Positions 13,901-24,492 of a stretch of 64,000 nucleotides of DNA are shown piece after piece (within the stretch, counting starts at the first letter, position 1; each line of letters opens with the position of its first letter). Position numbers and translations under genes: made by a program. The stretch spans positions 1,193,872-1,257,871 of the forward strand of contig NW_020170390.1 in NCBI RefSeq assembly GCF_000524195.1, written 5' to 3'. The notes beneath the pieces were generated by a model. The model did no database searches, had not been told where the DNA came from, and worked only from the letters and a program-made list of their open reading frames with translations. This DNA comes from Echinococcus granulosus (taxonomy: Eukaryota; Platyhelminthes; Cestoda; Cyclophyllidea; Taeniidae).

Positions 13901-16900
13901 ACACCATCTGTCTGAACTATTGACTGTCTTGGTAACGCGCGGAGATCCGAAACCCGGCAGTAATTCTATTCTTGAGAAAAAAACACCCAAGGATTGATCT
14001 TACCTGATTGACAGTCGATTTTTTGATTTAAAATTTCCGCATATTTGTTGTCATTAGCTGGATTTTCCGTTGAGACTACGCATCGAATTTTATTTTGCAT
14101 TAATGTTCATAGTTTAAACATTTACTTTGCAGTGAGAAATGCAAAAATACAAACATTTTTGACTCCAGTGACTTTATTTCACTAATCTTTGTAATTTGCG
14201 TATGAAACGAGAGCATCAAGATTCCTTGCCATATATATGCATGTACTATATACTTAATAGTCGTGAATCGAAGCTGCATGGACATAAGTAACACCGAAAC
14301 TTAATCTTAGCCAAGCGCATGGAATTAGTCCACTAAGTTCGCGCTAAATGCGGCTATTAGCTCTACCGCTTCACCAAAATACTGGCATTCTCGTTTGGTA
14401 CCTTAGCGTTTGTAATCGCAGTCTTTGAGTGTCAATGGCGTTTGTTTGAAGAGACCGAACCTCCAATCGAGATTATTTTTATTGCTTGGCATTGCAAAGA
14501 GGCCTACCAGTAAGGGTTCCTCTATCAACTGGTCTTTTCCAAGGGTAGACGAGCCGTTGTCAAATTGTAGGATGCTCCTTGACTAGTCTGTACCACGTAT
14601 TATCCGCACTGACCACTGCAGCAAAAATACCTCATCAATGAGTTTTATGGTCTGAGTTCTTTGTTCTCCTTCGTAGTGCCTCCAGCACAAAATAGTGCGA
14701 ACTAGATAATTTGGTGGAGTGTGTCTATTAGCTAGCCTTAGTCGTAGGATGCTAAAATGCGATTAAGCTTTACTTTTTCATTCCCCACCTCTTTGCCAAG
14801 AGATGCTATGTACAACGACGACACCTTATTGTTGGTGCAGATGTGCCAATTCGAAAAAGCTGCCGATTCACCTTTCGGCCGCGTGTAAATGCCACATTGG
14901 GCACTCGAAAGGTAGTTTTTTTTGTGATGCATATTTGGCATACAATCCACAAATTTCTACACAATTCAATAATTCATGTTTAACTTGTTTATTTGATATA
15001 GTTAGTGCTATTTTTGATTGTTTTTTCGTGAAGGACTGAGGGACGCCGAGTGTGATTCATCCTCGAGGTAACCTTGTTCCTCCTTCGAAGGAGGAAAGAA
15101 GAAAAATGGCTGTCTTTGTGACATGGATCTGATTCAGCCCTTCAGCTTATCTAGATGGATTTTATTTTTGCCCAAAACACACTTTGAAATTGGTTGCAAT
15201 CCAAGCATAATAGCTCCTCTCTCGAATCGTTATAATTTCTACCCATTGCTGATTTGCTTTGGGAGTTACATTTTAGGGTATTGGATTACCTCTCTATATC
15301 CCTTCTTATGAATACCTTTTCGGAACTTGGAATCTTCGCATTTGCACTCCACTGCATTTCGTTTTTTCTTTCTTTCAGTTCACTCTCCGAAGCAGTCCCC
15401 TCCTCCGACTCATCCAGTCAGTCAGACAGGGTGACTGCTTCCGACCCAGCTAGGATCGAGGCTCCAATCACCCCCGTCTCCTCTGCCCCACCCAAATCAA
15501 CTCCTACCCAAGAATACGACATCTACTCAGCCGTGTTAGCTGTGGCCAGTCCAACCTGCCTGCAGAGTTCCGCCAACGAAGCGGCGAAAAGCCGTTCTGG
15601 TAAGTTTTGTGTCTAAACTGCTCTCAACAGCTAATCTTAAAAGGCTGCAATGTTTAATACTTTGAGAAAGTTCACCAACGCTCCTCTGTGTGTGCTCTCC
15701 TATCTGTTGCCAACACGAATGCAATTTTTTCTCCATTGCAATTGGTTTTTTGCTGGGTTGATGTGACACTGATAAGGGCACCGAAAATCCCTCTTTAAGC
15801 TTACGCAATCTATGCCTTTATTCATGAGCGGGAATCTAACTCAAATAGTCTCGCCTTCCTATCAGGAAGGCGGAAAAGCCATATAGGAAATGGCGTTGAT
15901 GCGCTTTAACTGAGTCTGGGCGAACTTTTACTGTAAAGGAAGTGTCAACTATCCCTCTGGTTAGCTGGCATCAATCCCACTTACTTTGTGTGCGTGACTA
16001 CATCCCCAATTCATTAAGGTTTAAAAAATTACCACTACGTGTAACTGCATTATAAAGTTGGTTCTCAACCTCAGAAACTCCATTGAGACAGGATCGTCAC
16101 GCTGCTTTGAACAAACAACTTTCGCCGTAAGCACTTTTCTAGTCGGTTTGATCCCATGTAATGTATAGTAATCCGGTCAATAAATGTTCAATGATATGAT
16201 CGTAGAATAGTACCTTATCGGCAAGAATCACAGTGAGTGTAATGCCCATGAGCTCTCGAACGACTCATATTTCTCCTAGTTATTTGTAAGACCGATGTTA
16301 AGCAGTTTGAAATCACACTGCATTTGTAATTGTAGAATCTGGAGCATCTTTCAGTCTCTCCTCTCGGCCTAAGGAGGACATCTCTCAATGGCCACCCACC
16401 TCCTTCCCCTTCATCAAGGCTCTTCGACCTGCCTGTGTGCTTTGTGAGGGTCCCGTCAACCGCAAGACTGTCGGCCGTCTCATCCCTCCGGGGCTGGAGC
16501 AGGCCACCAGTGCGCTGATGAACTTGAGCACCTTCAGCGACGACGGCTCCAACTCTCCTTGTCTTTTCCCCACCTCTTTCACCCCTCCACTTCCGCCGCC
16601 GACCGCACAGCCGCAGCAAAGATATCCTCGAAATGCCTCTTGGAGGCCCTTCTGGACGGCTCTCGTCGTGATGGAGGGCTGGGCTTCTGCCTACATGGTC
16701 TACTTCGACGCTGTGGCGAAGAAGCCCTACCGACGTGAGGATGTAAGCTGTCGCTTCTTTTCAAAATGCCCTATAGACTTCCATCCATATGTAACCAGGT
16801 CAATTCACTCAGTATCCACCAGCATTAAGAGAGTGATTCGATTTCTAGGACTCATTTTCCGGTGAATTAATTAACTAATCTTTAGCACTTCTGTTACCCT

Positions 16901-17525
16901 CTTAAGTTGGTATTAATGAAGCTGCAGATTCATTTGAGGAGTTAAAATTACCAACATTGAAAAACGCAAAGCAGCATTGTGTTTGCGTACTTACCTACTT
17001 CTGTCGATGTTTTTCATTGCTCGCTCGTGATATTTTTAGTTCGCAGCCGGACGATGTCAAATTCAGCCGTTCCAGCAATGTCCCATAGACGGAGGGAAGG
17101 TGAATTGCCCGCCGAATATTGGTTTGGCGCGTCACCGCAACGGCATAGTGGACGAGACCTCCTTCCTACTGACGCACCCGGGCCTCCACAAGACCTACCG
17201 CCTGCGTCCCATCGCCCGACGAGGTGATCCTGCGGTGGAGGCTACCGGCGGCGGGGGTGACGACAGTCCCCATACTCCCACCCCGCAACGACGTGATTCC
17301 CGACTCTTCTTCACTCTCTCGCGCAAAAATTCCGTCACTACCGTTTCTACTACTCCTACGCACACCCCACCTCCGTCTGCCTCGTTGCGAGGTTGGGGCA
17401 CCTCCGCTCCCATTTTGGCTGCCGCTGCCTCGCAAGCCCCGACTGACCTCTCGATGCGGCCGATGCCCACCGTTGAAGACTGGCTCCATGCTCTCCAGGC
17501 CACACTCGACCATCTCCAGTCATGA
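1978..17525 (+). CDS. RALGPS: RalGPS-type Ral GTPase exchange factor (RasGEF + PH)
   Basis: Exons: 1978-2097, 2138-2362, 2723-2939, 8971-9102, 11717-11946, 13292-13533, 15379-15599, 16336-16742 and 17040-17525 (stop TGA). All junctions are GT-AG and keep frame, giving 759 codons from exon 1978. Residues about 35-260 form the RasGEF (CDC25) domain. Diagnostic stretches are KQITLIDMSYF, APNIVESTKWFNQLNFWV, EVNNLYSAMSIVSALQ, IPYLGLYLSDLIY and SYIEELQKFLEDANFKMSL; the last is characteristic of RalGPS1/2. A Ser/Pro-rich linker follows, then a PH domain (about residue 497 to the end) beginning CEGPVNRKT. By family the protein loads GTP on RalA/RalB and the PH domain binds membrane phosphoinositides. 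It is longer than human RALGPS1/2 (557/583 residues) because of the linker and two PH insertions. The exon 5 start is ambiguous (11717 or 11726, same frame), and its 3' end could be 11946, 12129 or 12150, all phase 0. Confidence 0.9.
2940..8970 (+). other. large RALGPS intron (6.0 kb)
   Basis: The intron starts at the donor G|GTGAGT after codon IPYLG and ends at the acceptor CACTCACAG before LYLSDLIY, splitting the glycine codon in phase 1. It is AT-rich with scattered short open frames but no exon with both good splice sites and recognisable protein. A short (TTTA)n-like tract lies near 7868-7883. I found none of the TGTA...TACA repeats here. Confidence 0.6.
9103..11716 (+). other. RALGPS intron with a GC/CpG-rich patch at about 9.75-10.1 kb
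   Basis: The intron lies between the exon ending QQSRF and the exon carrying SYIEELQ. Most of it is AT-rich and empty. The patch at about 9800-10010 stands out: it is CpG-rich (runs such as TTTGCGCGC and CCGCGCGCGAC), followed by a purine-rich stretch at about 10095-10130. It could be an internal promoter or regulatory element. No exon was supported. Confidence 0.35.
11947..13291 (+). other. RALGPS intron or alternative exon extension, with assembly gap
   Basis: The donor CGC|GTGAGT after 11946 and the acceptor CCCAG before 13292 are both phase 0, so this is the simplest intron. However, the reading frame of exon 11717-11946 stays open to a stop at 12340-12342, about 130 codons past the donor. 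That extension is GC-rich, with an acidic patch EVEVDAEGEEVEV. Phase-0 donors also occur after 12129 (GAG|GTAGAC) and 12150. A 100-base N gap occupies 12449-12548, so exons could be missing from the assembly. Confidence 0.5.
12449..12548. other. assembly gap (100 N)
   Basis: There are exactly 100 N bases, a conventional placeholder for a scaffold gap of unknown size, inside a RALGPS intron. Confidence 0.99.
13534..15378 (+). other. RALGPS intron
   Basis: The intron joins the phase-2 donor after TTD (ACTG|GTAGGT) to the acceptor TTTCTTTCAG before SLSEAVPSS, creating a Cys codon. It is AT-rich. The only structured item is a perfect palindrome of about 20 bp at 15077-15096 (core CCTCCTTCGAAGGAGG). 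No exon was supported. Confidence 0.55.
15600..17039 (+). other. two short RALGPS introns flanking the first PH exon
   Basis: Introns 15600-16335 and 16743-17039 flank exon 16336-16742. The first contains a hairpin at 15852-15872 (CGCCTTCCT, loop ATC, AGGAAGGCG). Nothing else in them could be supported. Confidence 0.5.
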
Positions 17526-17799
17526 TTCAGCACCCCGTCCCACCCCCACTTCTTTTATCCCCCAAATATACTGATGCGCTCATAATCGTCGTTGTTGTGT
17601 ACGTATGCATCGCGTGTATGGGCGTGGAACTAGCACGCTCATGCACAGCCACTTTGATCTCTTGTGTGCACTTCTTTAAACCCTGTCACGCTCTCCGTGC
17701 ATCTGCATTCGTCATCCCCTACCCCTTCCACTCTTTGGCCTGTGCTTGCGATTCTTCTTTTGACTCGCTAAACCCATCAGCTTCTGCAGCCGCCTTTGA

Positions 17800-17805
17800 A
17801 ATAAA
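17800..17805 (+). terminator. polyadenylation signal of RALGPS
   Basis: A canonical AATAAA lies 275 bases after the RALGPS stop codon, in the otherwise AT-rising downstream sequence. It is a plausible 3'-end signal; cleavage position not determined. Confidence 0.55.
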
Positions 17806-19173
17806 ATTAACAAAACGTGTACTCGGTGTGATTACTGGCGCTTTGATTCCGATTGGGGACGGGAAGGGTGACAACATGTACCTCTCATTGAGTTATCCTT
17901 TTTAAATAGGCGAATGTGGTTTACTGCGCTCGTGGACGTGAGGTGACCCCCAACTTCGCTCTCATTTCTCCAGGAGCGCGCGCTTGATGTCTTTCAGGCG
18001 GTTACAAACCCGGCTGAGCGATATGTCAACTGATGTTTGGTGCAAACAACGTGATACCGTCAAGGTGAAACCGTTTTTACATGGCACGAAGAGCAGCATT
18101 TACATCCATGGGTAGCGTCATGGGACGCTTGTACACTGAAATAATTATTTTTGTAGAAATGCCGTTACTATGCCATCATGTGTATTTGGCACATCATCAT
18201 AACCACTCTCATGCAGAATGAACCTCACTGAGAGGTCTGATGTGCACATGAACTAACCCGATTGTGTGAAGAAGTTGAATTCCCCTCGCTTGGTTCCGGA
18301 TATGCATCTAACGTGGTGGACGCTGCGTTGCTACCCTAAGTGCGCGATGTTGGAGTTTGAAATTAAAAAATCAGTGTTTAGTTTAGCAGAAAAAGCGCCA
18401 CAGCACGAAAATTTGATAGGTAGGCACTCAGCGTCAGGTGAGAGTCTGCTTAAACTAACTCCTGGAGAGCGACAGGAACGAAACCCACAGGATTAGTAAG
18501 CACTCAGGATGGATGTACATGAACCACCCTCGCATTCCCGCTAAAGCTCTTGACTTTGGTTAACCCCTCCACCTATTTCACAATGACGTTGAAAAAAAAT
18601 CACGCAATAAATGGACCTTCAGAGCAAATACTTTTGACGTTTACAAAAGACTAGTCATTTCAGGAACCAATATGCGTATCCACACATAAAGTAACCCATG
18701 ACTGTCAGCAGAAGAATTCTAAGAAAGCCTAAAGCTTTAACCGTAGCTGGTTTGTTTTCCTAGAAAAAAACTTTTCATTACAAAGACTTGATAGAAACCC
18801 AACTCAAGTACATGGAAAGCGAGCACTATCAGTTTGCACGACTTAATAAACACCTCATTGTAGACATTGTGTTAAGTCAACCGTGATAAAGCGTAAACTG
18901 ATGACTGAATTTAACAAATAAAGAGCCGGCGATTCACGCAGTGATATGACGGCTAAAACTGATTTCCATCACTCTATTGCCAAACAATACTCAATAGAAT
19001 ATTCATCAACAAAAGTTTAATCAGTAGCATAAATAAAAGGACTAATTGAGGTCATTAGGAGGTGGAAAGAACCAATACTTGAAGGATGATCCACACTCTT
19101 GGTAACTCATTAATGCATGTGCGGCCTAATTACTTGTTTTCATATCAATCAAGTTTAATGAAGGGTCACAAAA
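17806..19173. other. intergenic, RALGPS to SURF1 (convergent genes)
   Basis: This space lies between two genes that point at each other. It is AT-rich with no recognised coding exon, no repeat copy and no RNA gene. It should hold the 3' untranslated regions of both genes, but the SURF1 polyadenylation site could not be placed. Confidence 0.5.
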
Positions 19174-20381
19174 TCAGAAGAAAAGCCAGTACATCCACAT
19201 TCCCAGCGTGAGAGCTCCCAACGAAAACCTTAATGAGTAAAGTAGAAAAGTCATGGCAACGAGGAGAATGGTTTCATGGGCATTTAATTCGTACGCGGAC
19301 TCACCACGTGATGATGTACTCTGTGTGAGTGTTTCGTAGGAGCACTTTTGTCTGACCTCCAATTGGCCCACCTTTGACAGTCGACGCTGAAATTATGACA
19401 GTTGAAGTAACACAGGATTGTCTACTTAAACTGCCAATAAGTAGGAGGAAACTCACCATAATCGGCATCAATGAAAATGGGCAAGGTGTTAAGCGTTTCT
19501 GATATTCGGATGACTTCTCGAGAAAAATACTGTCGATGGGGTTCCTGGTCCTTTCCCGCGTTACTCATAGTCTTCGGATCAGGGGTGAATGGAGGAGGCT
19601 AAACCAATGCAATCATTCGTAGTGCGGTAAACCTTTTCGTTGTAGCGAATAAAACCGGTAATTTTTACGGTACCCTGAATTTGACCGTCAGGACGAGTGA
19701 TAGGGTCTCTAAGAGCTGTAGGCACCCATCCCCGATTAACTAAAATGAACACACTTAACAATGAATCAGAGTCGATCATGGTTGACAGCAGTACTCACCT
19801 TGGCCGATCCTTAATTTCAAACGGAGTCACAACGCAGTAACCGTTTGGTGCAGGCGCTCCAAAATTACTGAGATTCGATTCTTTCATATGATGCTCAGCG
19901 GAAGGCCTCGAGCCCCAGGCGCTGCCGTAGGCCCCGGTAGGAATGTCGTCCGTGATGATAGCGCGAGGACCGACAATCACTTCGCGTGAGTGATCGAATC
20001 GACCCTCCACTGTAATAGGTTGGAATTCGGGTAGGTCGATACTCGCTTTTACGCTATATAAAACAGTTTAATATATCCCAAATTCTACTCTTCTGCAAGA
20101 GGAATCGGTGGGGAAGGCATAATCTTCTCAATTTTCTCTATAAGATCAAGTTTCCACCTTCGCCTTTGAATTTGCCAGTAGCCAAGACTAAAAGCTGTAA
20201 TTGGGCATAGCTGAGTGGGGAAAATGCATTGCAAAGGCGAGAAACTTACCAGAAGGAGAAAGTGGCGAGGGTTCAACTTTTTATCCGACTCTTCATTTGC
20301 AGTACCAACATACCTAACAAGATGACACGGCCTTTGAAAGCGTGGAAGATGGCGAATTAAAGTGCCGGATAGGCTGTTCAT
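19174..20381 (-). CDS. SURF1: SURF1, cytochrome c oxidase assembly factor
   Basis: Exons on the minus strand, from the start: 20381-20250, 20210-20089, 20053-19799, 19753-19633, 19598-19457, 19386-19305 and 19228-19174. They total 909 nt or 302 codons, against 300 in human SURF1. All phases agree. The N-terminus ([18 protein letters not shown]) is basic and hydroxylated like a mitochondrial targeting peptide. The first membrane segment ([20 protein letters not shown]) carries the family signature of a LGxWQ-type motif followed by basic residues. Other matches are [33 protein letters not shown] and [14 protein letters not shown]. The C-terminus ([19 protein letters not shown]) is the second membrane segment. 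By family it acts in the inner mitochondrial membrane in assembly of complex IV (COX1 maturation). Introns are tiny: 39, 35, 45, 34, 70 and 76 bases. The ATG is only three bases after a TTTAG acceptor-like site. Confidence 0.95.
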
Positions 20382-21660
20382 ACCTAAAGCACAAATGACT
20401 CGCAGTAATCAATCTAACTGCTACTACAAGGAAAAACCACCCAAGGCTGAACTGTACACTGACAATCCAGCCCGCTCTATGAACAATGGTGTTGGGTAGG
20501 CGATACGCATTGAGTATGTTCATGAGGCGAAATAAGCAACGGTCAGACTGTTAAAGACGAAGTAGTTCAAAAAAGTTCTAGCAAGTCTAGATGATTACCA
20601 AGTGGGTTCTAAGATCACTATGGAGATTGAGCGCAAAACAAGTACCATACAAGCTTGGAGACATAGGCTACATGGCAATTTGCGGAAAACAGTGACACTG
20701 GTGGAATGTACTCTTCACGCAAAATGTACTGTTTTAGACTTGGTTCATGACTAGCACAGTCCTCGGTGACTTGTATTAATTTAAATAGCAAAAATGTTAG
20801 TGATAGCTCAATAAAATTATGAGTCTAGGAAACCATGCCAGGCAACGCGTTTACGAGCCGACAGACACAAACTACACAAATTTTCATGTGCCATCCGTAT
20901 CGCACAAACTCGTCATAAGAAATCGCGTTGTATTCAGAATGTTACCATACACAAACCGTGATAACTGAGGCAAAAACAGAACGGAGCACCAAACTGTGCG
21001 CATGGGCCAATAGATTTGAAAAGGCTAAGTATTAATATATACTGTGGTTTTTGCACTATGTTAAGTTTCAACTTTATCTACTGCTTCGTCACTTGGTATG
21101 ACGGTGATTGGGGAAAAAAATGATACATAATTTGATTGTGCCTACATACTTAACGTTGAGCACAAATGTTATCCTCTGTGATGAACCATTTTTACCACCT
21201 GTCGCCCTATTAAAGCATCGGTGATTTTAATGTAAGAATGACTTGAACAGTGAATCCTTACCACTTGCTTCTTATGCTCTACTCTACTTTGGGCGTTCCT
21301 TCATGGATATTGCGCCAGCCCAACCATGTACCCAACCAAGACCACCGGCCACAGCACCCCGGACAGAACAAACCCCAACCCGACTCAAGAACAACCGTAA
21401 ACACCTCCCACCCCAGATCTGCCACCACTCCCACGCCATACATCCTACACGACGCACCACCCCGCCGACGGTACCCAGAAGCGGACACGCCCGGACGCAA
21501 GCACCCCAGACCCCCTCGGGCTCGTCGTAAAGCCCTACAGGCGCCCAAGCAAGGCCGTCACCGTCCCCCACCCCCAACGGTTACTAAGGTTTTTTTTTTC
21601 GCAGCCCAGGACAAAACAAAAATAAAGCGTTTTTGCACAATATGTACACATCTACACAAT
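20382..21660. other. spacer between PRPF38A and SURF1
   Basis: The two minus-strand genes are separated by 1.28 kb, too far to suggest a simple polycistron. No gene was recognised. The distal part (about 21290-21590) is a C-rich, G-poor plus strand described separately. A minus-strand CTTTAG lies at 20385-20390, directly upstream of the SURF1 start. Confidence 0.5.
21290..21590. other. strand-asymmetric C-rich (plus) / G-rich (minus) island
   Basis: The plus strand is rich in C and A and poor in G and T, with intact CpGs, over about 300 bases. It ends with a C-run (CCCCCACCCCCAACGG) and a run of ten T. Both strands have open frames over 250 bases, but the predicted peptides are low-complexity Pro/Arg-rich (plus) or Gly/Trp-rich (minus) and no domain was recognised. 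It sits just downstream of the PRPF38A stop, so it could be part of that gene's 3' UTR. On that strand the G-runs could form a quadruplex. It could also be a foreign insert. Confidence 0.35.
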
Positions 21661-23124
21661 TCAGTGACGGTGAGCCCTATCACGATCCTTGCCACTACGT
21701 TTGCGGTCTAAAAAAGTGACGTATTTAGTGAACAAATAACGTTAATTTATGAGGAATGAAAACCAACACTTACCTGAAGAGTCCTCTCGGTCACCACGCC
21801 GCCGATCCCGTGAACGACTTCGACTTCGTCTTAAAAAATTAATGTAAACTTAGATAGAGCCCAGATGGGATAGTTCGAAGATCACATCAGATACTGCAGC
21901 TAGACATGTGCTATCTACTACAAAACATGGTTTTGAGTAAACCAATCTATTACACACATTTAATGGAGGAAAAACTGCTTTAATTTGTGGCCGGTAATGA
22001 ATAATAAATAAAAATAATCTTTGACAAATATGAGTGCTATATGAGGGGAAATGAATATTTTTGATCGCTAACGGAAACAGGTGTCGCTAAAGTGAAAAAT
22101 GGTAAGGCTAAGCATCTAACGGAGCAAAGTGAATAAACAGTAAGAAATAGTGAAAGTTAATGTGCCTATTTGGAAAAGAACACGAGGATTCTCATGATAA
22201 GAGGCACAAACAGCTATTTACCGTCGTCTATCCCGTTTATCCCTCTCGTCTCGCTCACGTCGTCTATCGTAGTCATGATCGCGATCGTGATTGCGATAGG
22301 GCAGCTCTTCACGATGACGGTGTTTACGATGTCGCCTGCTCTCCTCCTCATCCTCCTGGTCGCGATGTCTTTCACGTTTCTGATCCCTTCGTTCCTTGTC
22401 TTCCTGCTGGTCAATCTCCTGCGAGGCTTCAAGTTCCTCGTTGATGTTGATGTCCTCCAAATCCTCATCAAGAATTGACTGGCGCGGCTCAAGGGCATTA
22501 TTATCCTCGAGAACAGAGCGTTTTTGAAGCCGTGGCAAGATGACATCACACACCCGTTCTTCGTTAAGGAGTTGGTCAATGAATTCATCCATGCGCACTA
22601 TAGAGAATTCTGATCAGGAATTTAATTAATGGTTAATTAGGCAAACATACTGCCCGTGGTGTCTTGCTGTTTTAATTTGCGGAAGTCATTATAAAGAGCT
22701 TCCAAATACTTGTATATTTCCACCGATTCCCCCACAAGGCGCAGGTAAAATGCACCAAGTGCTCTTGCATATCTAGAAAATCTCCCTCAAAACAGGTCAA
22801 TACTTGTAGTCTTCTTGCTTAATAAACTCGATGACAATATCTTTGTCGGGCTGAATTTGGAGCATCTTCAAAACAAGACAGATAAAAGGAGTCGGTTTGG
22901 TTAGACCTCCGTATGTGCCCCCAATGTACTTCAACTCTACAGCCTTATCAACAAGGAGCTCGGCTGAATAGTAGAAATTACATAACAGTCCTACATGTTA
23001 GAGCAAAACAGTGCTCTTTCCAAAACTGGCACTCATATATTCGGCTCCTTATGATTTTTTCTACCAAATACTGCGGATTAGTACCATGAAGGGTATGGGC
23101 ATCTTTGACGGTCCGGTTAGCCAT
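21661..23124 (-). CDS. PRPF38A: PRPF38A pre-mRNA splicing factor
   Basis: Exons on the minus strand: 23124-22995, 22963-22804, 22772-22651, 22597-22222, 21829-21774 and 21707-21661. They total 891 nt or 296 residues (human 312), and every junction keeps frame. The start MANRTVKDAHTLHGTNPQYLVEKI is nearly identical to animal PRPF38A. The conserved PRP38 domain (about residues 10-175) continues with ELLVDKAVELKYIGGTYGG, KPTPFICLVLKMLQIQPDKD, ALGAFYLRLVG and MDEFIDQLLNEERVCDVILP. The tail is acidic, then Arg/Asp/His-rich, and ends in a short RS stretch (RRSRSRSRDRRRG). By family it is a nuclear component of the U4/U6.U5 tri-snRNP and of the precatalytic B complex. Two introns are exactly 31 bases (22773-22803 and 22964-22994). 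The others are 53, 392 and 66 bases. Confidence 0.96.
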
Positions 23125-23504
23125 CACAATACACCACAAGCCCGACTTTAAAACAGCTATGTACTAACACCCAATCAAATTAAGAGACCACGTGGGGTCA
23201 TATATGTGGATAATCCAAATGCTCTTGGGAAGCTAAAATACCAAAAACTGAGTGAGCGTTTTATTATCCTTACATGGAATAGTTTAAAATTATTTTTGTT
23301 GTTATGAAACAGTGTTAAGGGCAAATGCAGGGTGACCGTTTTGTGATAAGATGGCAGCTTGCGATTTTCCCAAAATTTCCTCGTGAAAATAAAGTAAATT
23401 TATCAAATAACACTGCACAAAATTTAACTTTGATTTATGAATTTAAAAATGGGCTGTAAAAAGAAGTTGGTTACTGATTTGGTGGAGTTTTTGACTTTGA
23501 ATAA

Positions 23505-23699
23505 CGTAGCGCTCGGTGACTGCCATGAAGTCGAAAGGCCCCATAGTGCTCAAGCAGGATATGCACTATCTAAGCACCAAGAGGTTGGTGGCTACTGACA
23601 TGGCCCAGAGGTCAGTCCGTCTTTAAAATATACAATGATGGAGCCCCTAATTGGCCCGTTACCAAACCCGAGAATTAAACGCACAATCAACGCATTGCA
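23505..23699 (+). repeat. LTR-like repeat, older copy, TSD ATAA
   Basis: The copy is 195 bp in plus orientation. It starts CGTAGCGCTCGGTGACT (first T of TG mutated) and ends GCATTGCA. It is flanked by ATAA on both sides (23501-23504 and 23700-23703). It shares TGACATGGCCC, CCCGTTACCAAACCCGAG and the AAAC-rich end with the diverged copies at 31306 and 48262. Confidence 0.75.
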
Positions 23700-24294
23700 A
23701 TAAGATCACTTGTATAGCCATCTGTGATAAATGTTTGTTTTGCCTCAATTATATCTGGTCACTTATTAAATGTCTTTTTCCTAGAACTAGCGCTCTACTT
23801 GCTCGTCTGAATACAACTCTGGGTGGGTTGCATGCGTATTGGACCGACCTCGATACTGAGAGTTGGCCGCCAATCTCCATGGGGAGAAAGACTGCTTTTA
23901 CCGTAAAGCTTTGTAGCACTGCAGGGCTTCACAAGCTGTCAATACGTGACGCCTTTCTCCGACCAGCCCTCTGTATCTCGGGTCTGAAACCGGTGGAAGA
24001 AGGTAAAACAACGGGAATATTAAGTTCGTTTATACGGCCTTAATTTGCTTTTATTCAATTTGTGACTCTTTTCATGGTAGGATAATCAAACGCAGGTGAA
24101 CGAAGTTCTTTAGTGGGGAAACAGTACCTTAATCTTATATCGAAAAGTAAACTGTGGTTATACCTGAAGAAATAATCCACCGTGTTTGGTTATTTATCCA
24201 CTAACATAAGTTGGCCGCATAGTCGTTGCATGCATTAATAAAAATGAAAGTGAGAATAGCTTTACGACTGATACAAATTTACGCAATACTGGGA

Positions 24295-24492
24295 TGTAGC
24301 GTCCCGAGACTCCCTGAAGACGAAAGAAGACAAAATACTCGGGCAGAATATATATATTCAGCACGGAGAAGGTGTCTGGGCTATTGGCATGGCCCAAAAG
24401 GCCAGCCCACCCAGCGAGGTACAAGGGGGCTAGTTCGAAGTACAAAAGTGGCGCCTCACCAGAACCGAGGAATAAACCACTATCGTATTACA
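24295..24492 (+). repeat. LTR-like repeat, young subfamily, TSD GGGA
   Basis: The copy is 198 bp, starts TGTAGCGTCCCGAGACTCCC and ends CTATCGTATTACA. GGGA directly flanks both ends (24291-24294 and 24493-24496). It carries GAATATATATATTC (TATA-like) about 55 bases in and AATAAA about 18 bases before the end, as a compact LTR would. It shares most positions with the copies at 25328, 44790 and 62153. Confidence 0.85.

Noticed and set aside
16215..16764. Minus-strand frames of 134 and 61 codons, and others at 17166-17533
   Set aside because: They are antisense shadows of the RALGPS PH exons, which have clear homology and splice sites on the plus strand.
20089..20381. A continuous 98-codon minus-strand frame as a single SURF1 exon
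   Set aside because: The frame runs through a 39-base intron (20211-20249) whose length is a multiple of three. Removing it gives the contiguous first membrane segment expected of SURF1, and the removed part has GTAAGT and CACTCAG ends.
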